Shown here one piece after another: positions 35,301-46,337 of a stretch of 64,000 nt of DNA (position 1 is the stretch's first letter; each line of letters opens with the position of its first letter). The notes below the pieces were generated by a model. It was not told where the DNA came from and ran no database searches. It was given only the letters and a program-made list of their open reading frames with translations. Source of the DNA: Rhodocollybia butyracea (taxonomy: Eukaryota > Basidiomycota > Agaricomycetes > Agaricales > Omphalotaceae); contig JADNRY010000197.1 in NCBI GenBank assembly GCA_015501585.1, positions 1 to 64,000 of the forward strand, in the 5' to 3' direction. The position numbers and the translations under genes are program-made.

Positions 35301-38253
35301 TGGTGACTTGAGCGATAGAGCGAACCTTGTGCGCGTTGCGCAAGTCAGCTACTGGTAGCATAATATCTCAAATAGATATGCTCACCTGTTAGTCAAATTC
35401 ATGGCCATCAAGTTGACATTATCCGTCAAACCCTTCCACTCTCCCTGCACATCCGGCACGTAAGCTTGTCCGCCGAGGATACCCTCCGTACCGACTTCAA
35501 GCGAGACACGGGTGACTTCGTTGGCAAGGGTAGATAGTTGGGCCACCATGGAGTTGACAGTCTCCTTCAGATCCAGCATTTCACCTTGCACATCGACCTC
35601 GACGAACTTGTCCAAGTTACCTTGGGCGACGGCTTTAGTGACTTCGGAAATGGACCGGACTAACGTCAGGAAATAAAGTTAAACAAAGTTTGGGGTGTAG
35701 TGTCTGCACGAACCTGATTAGTCAAATTCAACGCCATCTTGTTCACGTTCCGTGTCAAATCTGCCCAGGTTCCTTGTACGCCTTCAACTCGTGCTTGACC
35801 TCCAAGTATACCCTGTGTACCGACCTTCACAAACGAACTTAATATCATTCAAATTGGAATATCAAACAAAAACACACCTCCAACGCGACCCTAGTAACTT
35901 CACTTGCAAAAGCCCCAAGCTGGTCAACCATGGAGTTGACTGTCGACTTGAGAGTAGCCATTTCACCCTCGACTTGGATCTCAATCTTTTGCGTCAAATC
36001 TCCCTTTGCAACCGCCGTCGTTACAATAGCGATGGAGCGGACCTATATTCCATGGGAGATTAAGCTCTAAAAGCGACCGTGAACAAGGAAATACAGAAAT
36101 CGAACCTGATCCGTCAAACTAGCACACATCCTATTGACATTCCGCACCAATTCGAACCAAACACCTTCAACATCTGGTACTGTTGCTTGACCACCCAATT
36201 TACCTTGAGAACCGACTTCGAGTGTGACACGAGTGACTTCAGCCGCGAGAGCACGAAGACGAACGACCATTCCGTTGACAGTGTTTTTCAAATCCAATAT
36301 CTCTCCACTGGCGTCGACTTCGATTTGTTTGGAGAGATCGCCGAGGGCGACAGCTTTGGTGACCTTTGCAATACTTCGGACCTGTAAAATAAGATAAGCG
36401 ATTAATGATAGACGATGAATAGAATCAAACCCACCTGATTAGTCAAATTCGCAGCCAGCTTGTTCACCACAGCAGTCAATTCTCTCCATGTCCCTTCAAC
36501 GTCCAGTACCAATGCCTGACCACCAAGTTTACCTTCCATACCGACTTCTTGCGAGACTCGAGTGACTTCCTTGGCGAAAAGACCCAGCTTATCCACCATA
36601 GTATTGATGACCTCCTTCAAAGTGACCATGACCATACCCTGTACAGGCACAGTGATCTTCTGCGACAAGTCACCGTCGGCAACGGCTTTACAAACCGAGC
36701 GACATCCTGCACTTGTTGTTTCAGCAACCTCAGTTCCTCTACCGCGCTCAGCCCACTCTCGAGGGCAGCAGTAGCGAGCGGGCCGCCTGAAGCGACGACT
36801 AAAGGTGACTCGTCGGAGGGATTAGCCCATTGGGCCCATTGTGGCGGCCATTGTGAACGGGAGTTGGAATATTGTGCATCGACATACTGGGGCCACCGTG
36901 CTTGGCTGGAATGCGAAAGCGGGAATTCGTGATAGCTCGTTAACCATGGGACGTTGAGTTGGCTGGTGAGAGAGTAAGGGTAGGAATACGCTCCCAGAGC
37001 GCCGATGAATCTACTCCCGCATCGTCGACATTTCCTATCATGTTCATCGTATTCCGGAAGGTCCTTTGCCCGTGTGAAGCCAAAGTACGATAAACGGAGC
37101 TTCGACTGCGTTGCGAAATACGACTCGCGCTCTTCTTTGCTCGCAGCCTTGAGATAGTCGAGCTCAGAGCTGAATTGAGGGTTATCCGCGATCACTTGTT
37201 CTTCTTCCTCGACGAAATTAGGGTGGTATGGGAATCCGCTATCGCCCGCGTGGCCATACGGCGATAGGCCATTCAAGCCGTCTACTGTCTCCGATATGCC
37301 ATCGCTGGTGATATGGGCACGGGAGGGATGGGAATCAGCTGCGGTTGCATAGGTGGCATCTGAGCCATCGGTGTCAGAAGAATGGGTGGAATGTGAGCGC
37401 GAAGTGGCTTTGGAAGGACCTAAGAATAAATAAGAGTTTGGGGGTTTCGATAGTGATAAGACTCACTCGGATTCGACTTGTGCGGCGGTCGCTCCTTGAT
37501 CTCACCATTTTCACCTAACACAATCGGAGAGAAAGGCGAAGCCATGCTATTACTGCTTCCTGTCGTTTGTGGGCCCTTTACAGCTTCGACAATGTATTCC
37601 GCAGTGGATTCGGAAGCCGACGGTGCAGAACTGACACGATGGTTGGTATTAGGACTATTTGGAACAGGAGGAGCAGTATGTCGTCCTGGTGTAGCTAACC
37701 CTTGCGCTGCACGACGAGCGGACATAGAGCCTGAGCCGATGCCATTGGGTATACTGGTTGAGCCTGGTATCACATTTGAACCAGAAGTAATTGTGTTGGT
37801 ATTAGAAGTATTCGAATTAGTTGGGGATTTTCGTCCAGCAAGAGCTGGGGCAGAAGTTGCAGGTGTTACCGGGACAGCGGTAGATGCGTCGGAAGACCAA
37901 CCACTCTCTTCGCCACTGGCTTCAGCTTTCTGCATCCTGCCTACTACAACTCTTAAACTGCGCAGAATACTGTCTGTGCGCCAGTCTGATGGTCCTGCAT
38001 AAGTTGGAAACGGAATTGAAGCTGTCGGAGGTAAGGGCGAAGCTGAAGATCCTAGAACGTCTGAGGCTAGTAATGATTCTGGTGTTGGATACGGCGGTGG
38101 ATATGGCGGTGGAGGCAGAGTTGTTGCTAGAGGTGGCTGTAGGGAATGATTTGGATAACTTGAACGTTTGCCTGGTATTGGTTTCTCGTAGATACTAAGA
38201 AGAAGATCGAGATGTGTTACAAAGGGTTTATAGTCGATGGAAGATGAAGACAT
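32351..38253 (-). CDS. NIK1: group III hybrid histidine kinase (HAMP-repeat, Nik1/Os-1 type)
   Basis: Cytosolic osmosensing hybrid kinase acting above the HOG MAPK pathway; this class is the target of phenylpyrrole and dicarboximide fungicides. From the start at 38253: [19 protein letters not shown], a Ser/Pro/Asn-rich region, then a linker leading to six or seven HAMP-type units of about 92 residues between 36700 and 34400 ([11 protein letters not shown]-x-x-L-T-x-x-V-N, N-L-T-x-Q-V). The HisKA domain has [20 protein letters not shown] with the phospho-acceptor His (about 34340). The ATPase has [28 protein letters not shown] and [10 protein letters not shown]. The receiver has [31 protein letters not shown] (phospho-Asp) and IALTAHA. 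The stop is at 32351. Many introns are present. At least 11 single-base losses break the frame between about 33655 and 36695 (see findings). The gene is probably intact in the organism. Confidence 0.9.
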
Positions 38254-38814
38254 GTTGAAGCTGCAAATTCAGATATCAATAACTTGATAAAAGAGCCTGA
38301 AAGCGACGAAAACTTACCGCCGCAGACTTTGGATTACCTGAGAGTAGAACGTTAGAACACAACAAAGTAAACGACGTCCTCTAATTAAATATGTTTTGTC
38401 CCAATAATGGAACAAAAGCAAAGAAAAATGAGGCCAAACGCAAGACTTACTCCAAGTCGTATACAAGCTCGATCGATGATTCGGTATTCCTATTATCCAG
38501 AGGCAATCTTCGGTTCAAAATTTAGGCTTCTTGCGGCAAGTTATCGTTCTCTACCACTGGCGTTCAAGATGTAGAGTCCTCGAGAGATGAAGACAAGAGG
38601 ACAAAATAAAGGGAAAAAAAAAGACGGACCCTTGGAGCTGCAGCTCACTAAAAGAGGGCGCGAGCAACACTTGCTATATATTATCTTTGTCAGCTCGTAC
38701 TCCGGCACGACATCAATTTGGAGCATCAATAACACGGATCAAATTCTGGAGTTTGCCGTTCAGCTTTTTAAAAAGAGTCCGGGAATTTGTACTGAAGCTC
38801 CTTCCGCGTAAGTA
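38254..38814. other. upstream region of the histidine kinase gene
   Basis: No gene supported. This is the 5' flank of the minus-strand kinase, and short intron-like splice signals near 38265-38345 may belong to its 5' UTR. It ends at the TA dinucleotide that precedes the MITE. Confidence 0.35.
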
Positions 38815-39216
38815 GAGCTCTTCAGCAACGCATCCCAAAACGTTTCAAATCTAAATTTGAGTGTTACGTTTTGGGACAGCAATCTTATCAGAAGTAACCC
38901 CACCGGCCATGTTAACCCTAAATAGTTACTGCTCCAAATATAAGCGCCTTCTAACCTGGTCTTTTGTCGGTGTCCCTCAAGGTCCTTCTGGTCCTAAAAT
39001 GATTAAAAGAAGCAACAATGCAAGCTATAATGATATTGTGTAAAAAAGAGAGGATTGGGTTCTTCGAAGCCCACAAATAGTAGTTACACTGGTCATGTTT
39101 ATATGAGCCAGCTCCGGCCATCCGGTGGAGCACTGTTTGCGGAGCACACAGATTTGGGAGCCGATATGAGTATTTTGGGATGTGGAGCCGTTTTGGGATG
39201 CGTTGCTGAAGAGCTC
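38815..39216. mobile_element. MITE with perfect 28-bp inverted termini, TA target duplication
   Basis: The left end (38815-38842, starting GAGCTCTTCAGCAACG) and the right end (39189-39216) are perfect reverse complements over 28 bp. The 402-bp unit is flanked on both sides by TA (38813-38814 and 39217-39218). It has no coding capacity. Terminal inverted repeats plus a TA duplication are what Tc1/mariner-type transposases leave, so this is best read as a non-autonomous mariner-type MITE. Perfect termini suggest recent movement. Partial inner repeats of the GTTTTGGGA word occur near 38866 and 39173. Confidence 0.85.
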
Positions 39217-39218
39217 TA

Positions 39219-41394
39219 GTACCAGTAACAAACACAACATAAAAACTACAACGTCTTGAACCTGCAAATTCTTGCTTGGATACCACTGCCAGCATCACAT
39301 TAGTAAAACGCGAAATCGGGCCGGAGAAACGACTTGAAACTCCATCGAACAAGCTTCCATGCCTGCCCAAAACGAGGCAGCGTATTTTATGCCTAAGCAA
39401 TCAGCCCCGTCTTTGGGTTGGAATCCCCTTATGCAACCAGCACCAACTGGATTAGTCTCCCGTAGGCAGACCGAACGATCTAAAGATGTGTATAACCAGC
39501 TGAGTCGGACAATAGTATGTAAAAGATGTTATGTACTTAAGTACATGCTACGTGTACACCAGTGACCTGGTATACAATCAAGGATAAAGCTCGCATTTTA
39601 TATGATGTCACAACTGGCAGGTCTCGCCGGATAAAGCAAGTGGATGTTGAACGACTATCACACCGATCTCCCCTGGCCACAGAAGCTCTTTCACAGCTTT
39701 CTCATTGTACTCATGTCCACGGATGTACAACAAACTTATCTGCACTCCCTTCCAACTATAGGTCGAACCACAGTTCATGAGGCAACAAGCAGCGGATTTT
39801 GCGTTTTAGGTTCGAGTGACTGGGGATCAGCGCGATCAGCGTGTATCCGTCTTGGGTACAAATTCTCCTGTGGTCTGACCATCGACGAGCGATGGAACTG
39901 ACCACCAAGTCAGGTGGTTGTGCGGCACTCCAACTCACTCGTAACTTGGACCAATTACACATACCTAGTACTCGATGGGTTCAGATTAATAACATGCTCT
40001 TTCTACCTTGCATGTGGCCAGCACACCACTACCGCCACCACCGCCACTAGCATTAAGAACGCTGCTATTAATATTATTATGTCTTCAACTAAGCATGCTC
40101 TATCTTACTCGTATGACCGGCACCGGGGCAAATTCACGCTGGAATCGCGACATCTTAGACTCTGGAAGATGGAAGCCGCTCGCCGATCTATGCACATCGT
40201 AAGATCGTGTATATGTCTGTTTATAAGAGACTAGCTCGCCGACGTCATGTACGAAATCAAGCTGCGCCACGATCCGAGGCTTCGGGATAATAATGTACTA
40301 CCAAACAAGCTCTTGGTTTTCACTGACTTCAACTTTTCTCTTATAAAGACCAGTTCTTTTGTTCTTCATCCTGGGATACAGACTCTTGTGGAATTGTCCA
40401 GAAGAAGAAAACACAGGGACCAGAATAACGGAGCCTTGGAGCCATATCCTCGTAAGACAGTGTGAATCATTGGGCTGCTACTATTATGTGACTACAGCTA
40501 CTCGGAAAGGGCTACTGACTGACCCTGATAAGGCTGAGGTCTTACTAGTACCTACTCCTCGCTTCATTTTGAGGCAATACTCCTTCGTAATTAACGAATG
40601 GGACTTCCGAATTCTTCTATGTAACACTCGTTTCAATACCATTCAACTAGGCCTCTGAATAGATTTATTTGTCCTCGAGGGAGCTCAAGCTCCTCTCCGC
40701 AGATCTCCTTTCGTCTGCTCCTGTGAGTAATGTTTATGCCTGATTTTGGGAGGCTAAAGAAGTGATGTGAGTTGGTCGCTTTTGGTTGTAGATCATGCCG
40801 GGAGGTGTAACACTCTGCTTCTCCATTTCAGTCCGCCAATGCCTCCTCAGCTCTTCGAGTGAAACGGCATCATGTGCTTCTGGCTACTCCTTTCAAGAAT
40901 CCCCTCAAGCTCAAGCCCTCATACTCTTGGTTCAACAGGCTGTGCGAAAGCTCCTCAGTATGGCTAGTGCCAATTGCAACGACAGAACCTTCCCTCAACT
41001 TGAGTCTGAGTACGGGATATGCTGCCCCTCGTTAACACCATGAATGGGAAGGCCACAGAAGAATGGAGGGTGGCTGTGGAGGTGGAAATGGGGGAACTCA
41101 CAAATCTTTTGGCGGACACAACCCTCTCATTTGCAGCTGCGCCAAATCAATCGATGAACATGTAATGGATTCAGTATAAATCAATTTGCTAGCGAACATT
41201 ATGGGTAGTAGATCCAGCGAGAGCTCTCGAACATACATACAATAAGGTATAAGTACAGAAAACGCAGTCCAAGGATCTGTCCAAAGATCTACACAATGTG
41301 TCCAAGGTATAGTCTACGCGATCGAAATACAAGCTCGGGAAAAGAAAGGTATAGTAAATATGTATCATCCGGAGGATGCTGGAATGGGTGTTCA
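39219..41394. other. long gene-poor region
   Basis: About 2.2 kb with no gene supported. Open stretches (for example 39914-40234 and 40795-41043, plus) lack domains and have unconvincing composition. A copy of the 14-mer TACTAGTACCTACT is at about 40544-40557. The Ser/Cys-rich 83-codon stretch at 40795 (MPGGVTLCFSISVRQ) cannot be judged without comparison. Confidence 0.35.
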
Positions 41395-42102
41395 TTACAT
41401 TTGCTCGACTCCCTCGGCACATAAACCGCACGCGATACACTCAAGACATGCTGAATTCAAGGTGGTATTAGTCTGGATTTTGAAGCTCGTAGAAGAAGAA
41501 ACGTGCCTAAACCGCCGCAACAAGCACATAAGTAGCATGGGCAACAAAGTGGGTTTTCAAACGAGCCTAATAAAGGAGAATTGGAGAAATACTAAGAATC
41601 AGAGCATATATGCTATTACCTCGACAGCACCAGGCACTTAGACATATTCCAAGTATGACAACAAGAAGGAGGCCAACGAATACAATGATGAGATACACTA
41701 TAGGAGTATTAGAATTATATGGGAAAAAAGGAAAGAGACAGACAGCTTACGCTTGTGGTCGACGAAAGCGCCATTCCCCGAGTTCGTGCTATCATCACTC
41801 ACTCGTTTCATCAACTCAAGTCCAAGGTCTCCGCTACCATTGACATACATATCCCAAACGCATGAAAGTGCAACGAGAACTCCAAGGGAAATCAATGTTG
41901 AAACAAGTATTAGAATAACACGCTTCAGACGTGAGGCATGACATCTTCGGGCATGGGGGCATTCAACCGAGGAAAACTGAGAGTTGTCTTGAGAAGAGTG
42001 TACATGCACAGAATGTTTCTCCGGCGTAGCATGAAAATCATTGTAAAAATCCATGGAATTAGCGGCGACTGGTTCGTTGGATATTGGAAGTTTGACGGAC
42101 AT
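41395..42102 (-). CDS. small Cys-rich two-TM membrane protein, fungal conserved type
   Basis: The start is placed at 42102 (MSVKLPISNEPVA) because a TATA box (CTATATAAACC, about 42150-42165) lies too close to the upstream ATG at 42144. The polar N-terminus contains a His/Cys segment (CPHARRCHASRLKR). A membrane helix VILILVSTLISLGVLVALSC follows, then an exposed loop (DMYVNGSGDLGLELMKR). After an intron comes the second helix (YLIIVFVGLLLVVILGICLS) ending AWCCR. Further exons give SFENPLCCPCYLCACCGG and CLECIACGLCAEGVEQM with a stop at 41395. The last intron seems to begin GC (GCACGT) rather than GT. The dense Cys pairs near the membrane suggest palmitoylation or metal binding; function is unknown. 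Four exons are inferred from frame and splice signals. Confidence 0.65.
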
Positions 42103-43462
42103 GGTTGAGTGTAGCCTGTAGTTCGGGGCACTACCATTTGCCAATGCAATGGTTTATATAGATTCGAGTAGTGTATGTAGTATAACCGACGTTAGGAACT
42201 GCCGGGGTCCCAGCCACATGTATCGCGCCAAATACATGAGGAGTAAGCTGGATGACATCGGTCACGTTTTTCGAAATGAACCCCAGCTTTGACTTGGCAA
42301 CAAACTTGGCATCTCTTTTACTGCGGCATGCTTACTGCGCTATCACTACTCTCAACCGTTTAACAGCATTCTTTACAAATGGGCTAAGCACAAACGCGTA
42401 CAAAGCTTCAGAATAGGATATATAACTCGCACAGCGGGCCATACTCTTTGGACAATCACTCAGCGTGAATTGTATGCTATACTCAGACTCCAACAGAGAC
42501 AACAACTGTCGACCAACGGATATATTATTAACTCTTCCTTCTTTCGGCAATACATCTCCGAATTCTCCCTTATATGCCAGGCTGTTGCACATCTTGGCAA
42601 GGATGAAAATCCACAAAGGCATCAAGCTTGAGACGAAATTGAGCAAGGTATGGAATGTTATGTGGCACAACGCAGCGGGGCTGAACATAACAAGCCAGCA
42701 GCTTTCGGAATCGGCCAAGCAGAGCAGTCCAGCCCGATATGAATCCACTCGCAAAGATAAATAGTTAGGAAACGATATCCACTTCGATAAAAAATCCACG
42801 TGAAAACCATATTCTAATGAATTCTTGTCCATTGGACTTCTTTCCTGTTGTGGCGTCTTCATCCCTCAAAATCATCCCCCAGATCTTGAACCATGCCGAG
42901 TACTTAATTTACTGAGTTACTCCCTTCCTTCCTTCCTTTTGAATGTTGGAGAGTATGTTTTTGGCCCAAGTGTTTCCTATAAAACCACCTATAGGAAGGC
43001 ACATCACTAAACTTGAGCCAGTCAAGGTCAGTCACTTCTTTTCGAACACTTTGATGACCAACGATCAGAGAGAGTAACTTCTACAACAAGGATTGGTCTG
43101 AACTTACCTTATCACTGACATTTTACTCCAGATATCATTTTCCAATTCTCCCTTCCAGAGGGTTGAAGAGCCGCACACCCATGACAGTGATAAGGTTTCG
43201 ATTTCCAGTGTACATTTCCTGGTTTTGCTATACTAAATGTTTTAATGCACCTCTTTCCAGCTATGTGAATGCAGGTGGGATGGAGAGTGGGGTCGGTCTG
43301 TTCTCTAGCTTGGCTTCCAAACCTTGTCGAGGAATCTATGCTCTACCAATGGCCATTGAACGGTTTGTTTCTCTTTGCAATGATCTTGGTGCATATTGAC
43401 TAGAATCATCATAAACTTGTACAGCTACTTATCAAATGGCTTCATATGTACTAGGAGGCTAA
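42103..43462. other. intergenic region, doubtful open stretch
   Basis: An open stretch of 176 codons lies at 42332-42862 (minus; MKTPQQERSPMDKNSLEYGF...), with a hydrophobic middle (AALCHITFHTLLNFVSSLMPL), but no domain, no intron structure and no neighbouring support, so it is not called a gene. A CCTT tetranucleotide tract is at about 42921-42936. The right part is the 3' flank of the acyltransferase gene. Confidence 0.35.
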
Positions 43463-45305
43463 TCAAAGCAGACCTTTCATATCCTGCGCTTTCTGTTGAA
43501 ACATCCTCTCCTTCACATTTTCAGGAACAGGTATGGCAATATCAATATTATTGTCATTCCTTTTCCATGTACCATCTGCGAGCAGGATCGGGTTGGGCTT
43601 TGTCAAATTGAAGAATCCAGCGTAGCAAGTCGAATAGTAGGCCTGCACACGTCCAGGGTATCCAAAGGACGCATCTTCAACAAAGTCAAAGCTATTTGTA
43701 TTCGACATTTAGAGCAATCAAGTATCAGGAAAATGATACATACCATTGCAATCCATTTACCAGCGTTATACCTTGTGCTGACCATGGCATGACTCTCTCA
43801 TTCCGCATCATATCGAATGCCAAAGAGCTCCTCGCCGAGATTAGTGCCTCGAGATTAGAAAGTTTCCTTGAGTGGGTGATGGCATTGCGCAAAGCACAAG
43901 CTTTGTCCGCCAGTTCAGAAAGCTCTCCCACTGGCACATCAACCATATATATTCCATTCCCGATATTATACATATCCCGGTACTTGTTTGACTCATTGGT
44001 CTCTTTCAAGCGATACTTGAGCAGTTGTCAGAGGTATCAACCTCTCCCACAAGAGGAACCTTACCGTAAGAATGTGGCGTATAGTCGTGATGGGCTCGTC
44101 AACGAACTTGTTGTACAAATTGACAACGTAGGCCACAATTGCGTCTTGCCCAGATATCCGAGGAGTGTTATTGTTGGTTTCCTGATAAATGTGCCTCTTT
44201 AAAGCTTTCACTTCATCTGGGGTAAAAGAAATTTGCAATAGTGAACATCCCTCGTTATCACCACCCCATAACAGTTGATTCAGATCCCCTGAGGTTATGG
44301 ACGAGGTTGCAAGTCGGCTGATGCTCGCAGTTTCATCCTCCGGGCCTCCTGATGTCCACTTGTGCATTGAGTACATGGGTTTATTTAGCGGCTCAAGGCC
44401 CTGATAAAACCGTGAGACAGCATCCATGAAGTACTTCACGGTGGCTGCATCCCCTTGGAAGAATAATTTCAGAAAAATACAATAACTACGAGTATTAAAG
44501 CCACCTTTACCTATAGCCTGGCTAGATGACAATCCGATAATGGTTTGTCCGGTCTTGGTCAAGTAAGTGAGCTTAACGGTGGCCATTGGGGTGTTATCTT
44601 CTGGAGCAAGGATGGTGAATGGGTTTGCATCGACAAATTGCCCCATTGTATATGAATCCTGCGAGACGATCCCCTCTCTACCTTTCGCAGCAGTATGCGC
44701 AACTACATCGATCTGGGCGAACTGTATGGGAAGACCTTGACCACTGTAGGATATCTGATGGACTTATAGTTTAAAGATGCGGCATATACGAGTCAAAATC
44801 CTCACTTGGTACCCGGTGCCAGATTTCTGCATGCGCCCGGCAAAAGTTGGGAAAATCGTGAGTGATTTCTGCAGAGCAGTGCGAAATCTTTGTACGTCTA
44901 TCTTTTCGGGGATAACCCAACACATCTTGTTCTGGAAAAGTATCAACGACGAGCTTTCAGCAATCAGAGGAACTTGACAACCTCCATGGATGGGACAAGA
45001 TCATTTCCGTCGACCACCTCTCGAGCACTGTTCGAATCACGTAGCAGATCCGGCTTCAGCCATATCTTCTGCGGCTGGGCAGAATACGTATTCACCTGCA
45101 AGGCACTTTAATTGGGTTATATTCAGAGTATGAAGCTAAATACCTGACGAGTGAGCATCCCATTAGGGTTTCGTCCAACGAGCGATAGATTTTTTTGCAG
45201 ATGGAAAAATCCTGGACGGAAGTGGTACAATCGTTTATGAACATTGCCAGGTAGTTGCAGGAAGCCTTGGAAACGGCTAGTGTGTTTTATGGACTTGATA
45301 AACAT
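43463..45305 (-). CDS. HxxxD-type acyltransferase family protein, catalytic His replaced
   Basis: Fungal transferase (BAHD/trichothecene acetyltransferase-like, PF02458 type), a CoA-dependent acyltransferase fold acting on alcohols or amines. From about 45305: SRFQGFLQLPGNVHKRLY and an exon with VNTYSAQPQKIWLKPDLL. Then LILFQNKMCWVIPEKIDVQR and ALQKSLTIFPTFAGRMQKSG follow. The motif region is TIIGLSSSQAIG joined across a 58-nt intron to DAATVKYFMDAV, so HxxxD reads Q-A-I-G-D: Asp kept, His replaced by Gln. Further exons contain KWTSGGPEDE, SFTPDEVKALKR, GQDAIVAYVVNLYNKF and ARSSLAFDMMRNE. The last exon has FDFVEDASFGYPGRVQAYY (DFGWG-like structural motif) and ends at 43463. Near 44978 one base appears missing from a GG run (GTCAAG-TTCCT). 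The first exon and true start are uncertain. Confidence 0.75.
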
Positions 45306-46337
45306 CGAAAAGGGGACAAAATCTGTACAGTGTACGCGATGGAGTGCCCCATTATAAGCCTCAGATGCCAGGACCCTGAAGCCTTCGGAGGATGGAAGAT
45401 ATTTGGAAAAAAACCCTTCTGAAACTTGGACATGATGGCTCCTGGAAGCTTGATCTTTCGGACAAGATTTGAGTAAAGTAATCGAAGGCTTGGATAGTTG
45501 GTTAGGATCGAAACTTTATCTGAATATAATATGGACAATATCCGTGTATATCTTAGCTAAAAGAGGATTCTAAACTGGGTGTTTTTCAGGGCCTTCACGA
45601 ATCATAGGATAACAGTGTTTGAGAGGTAGTATGGAAGTTATCATCCCACGGGTAGTAAGTTAGCTGTTCATGTAGATTACCGGGATACAAACATTTCAGA
45701 GATCTTTGTGTAGTAAAAAAGCCAGTTCAATTGAGAGGTGGTATGGAAGTTGTTCATTAAAGAGCATCACATTGAACGAGCGTTTAATCGGGTCATACTT
45801 ATCGTTTTGACCGATGAGTTGATTTCTGGCATGAATATATTTTCTGTGGCATTGCGAGAGAATAGGTCTGTATTCGACAATGGTTCCCTCGTGACTGGGA
45901 TCTTTTTTTTTGTTTTGAAAAATAGCCTGTAAGTAACCCCCCAGGTTGAAAAATATTCCGGTCCAATCGTAAACTAATCAACGGTGCGCGAGAACATTGT
46001 TTTTCCTCATTGTTTTTTGTACTTAGCAAGTGCACTGACTTGACTTTGCAAACGACTTCGCATGATAAGTAATAAATTTATCAGTGGCAAGCCAAGTGGT
46101 GGAACTTAATAAAAACGTTGTAAGATCGGTACTAGTGACAAGGACTACTACATAAACCCAATGAACGTACCCTCAGAAGCTTACAACAGTGCAAACGACT
46201 GGGGGACAGGAAAAGTAGGAAAAAAATATAGATATCTGGCAGAGTAGCACATGGTAGACCTCTGGAAAAGCGGAGGTAAATACATGGGGGCGGGACACCA
46301 GCGGACTTCGACAATTTCTGGAAAATTCTAAGTGAAA
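45306..46337. other. intergenic region between acyltransferase and decarboxylase
   Basis: About 1 kb without a supported gene. Minus-strand open stretches upstream of 45305 (45287-45538) might be an extra 5' exon of the acyltransferase but show no family motif. A short word, GGTAGTATGGAAGTT / GGTGGTATGGAAGTT, occurs twice (about 45624 and 45736). Confidence 0.35.

Noticed and set aside
37478..38002. 174-codon open stretch on the plus strand
   Set aside because: Antisense of the low-complexity Ser/Pro/Asn-rich N-terminal part of the histidine kinase.
42332..42862. 176-codon hydrophobic open stretch (minus)
   Set aside because: No domain, no introns, and no TATA or neighbour support; composition fits chance in AT-rich intergenic DNA.
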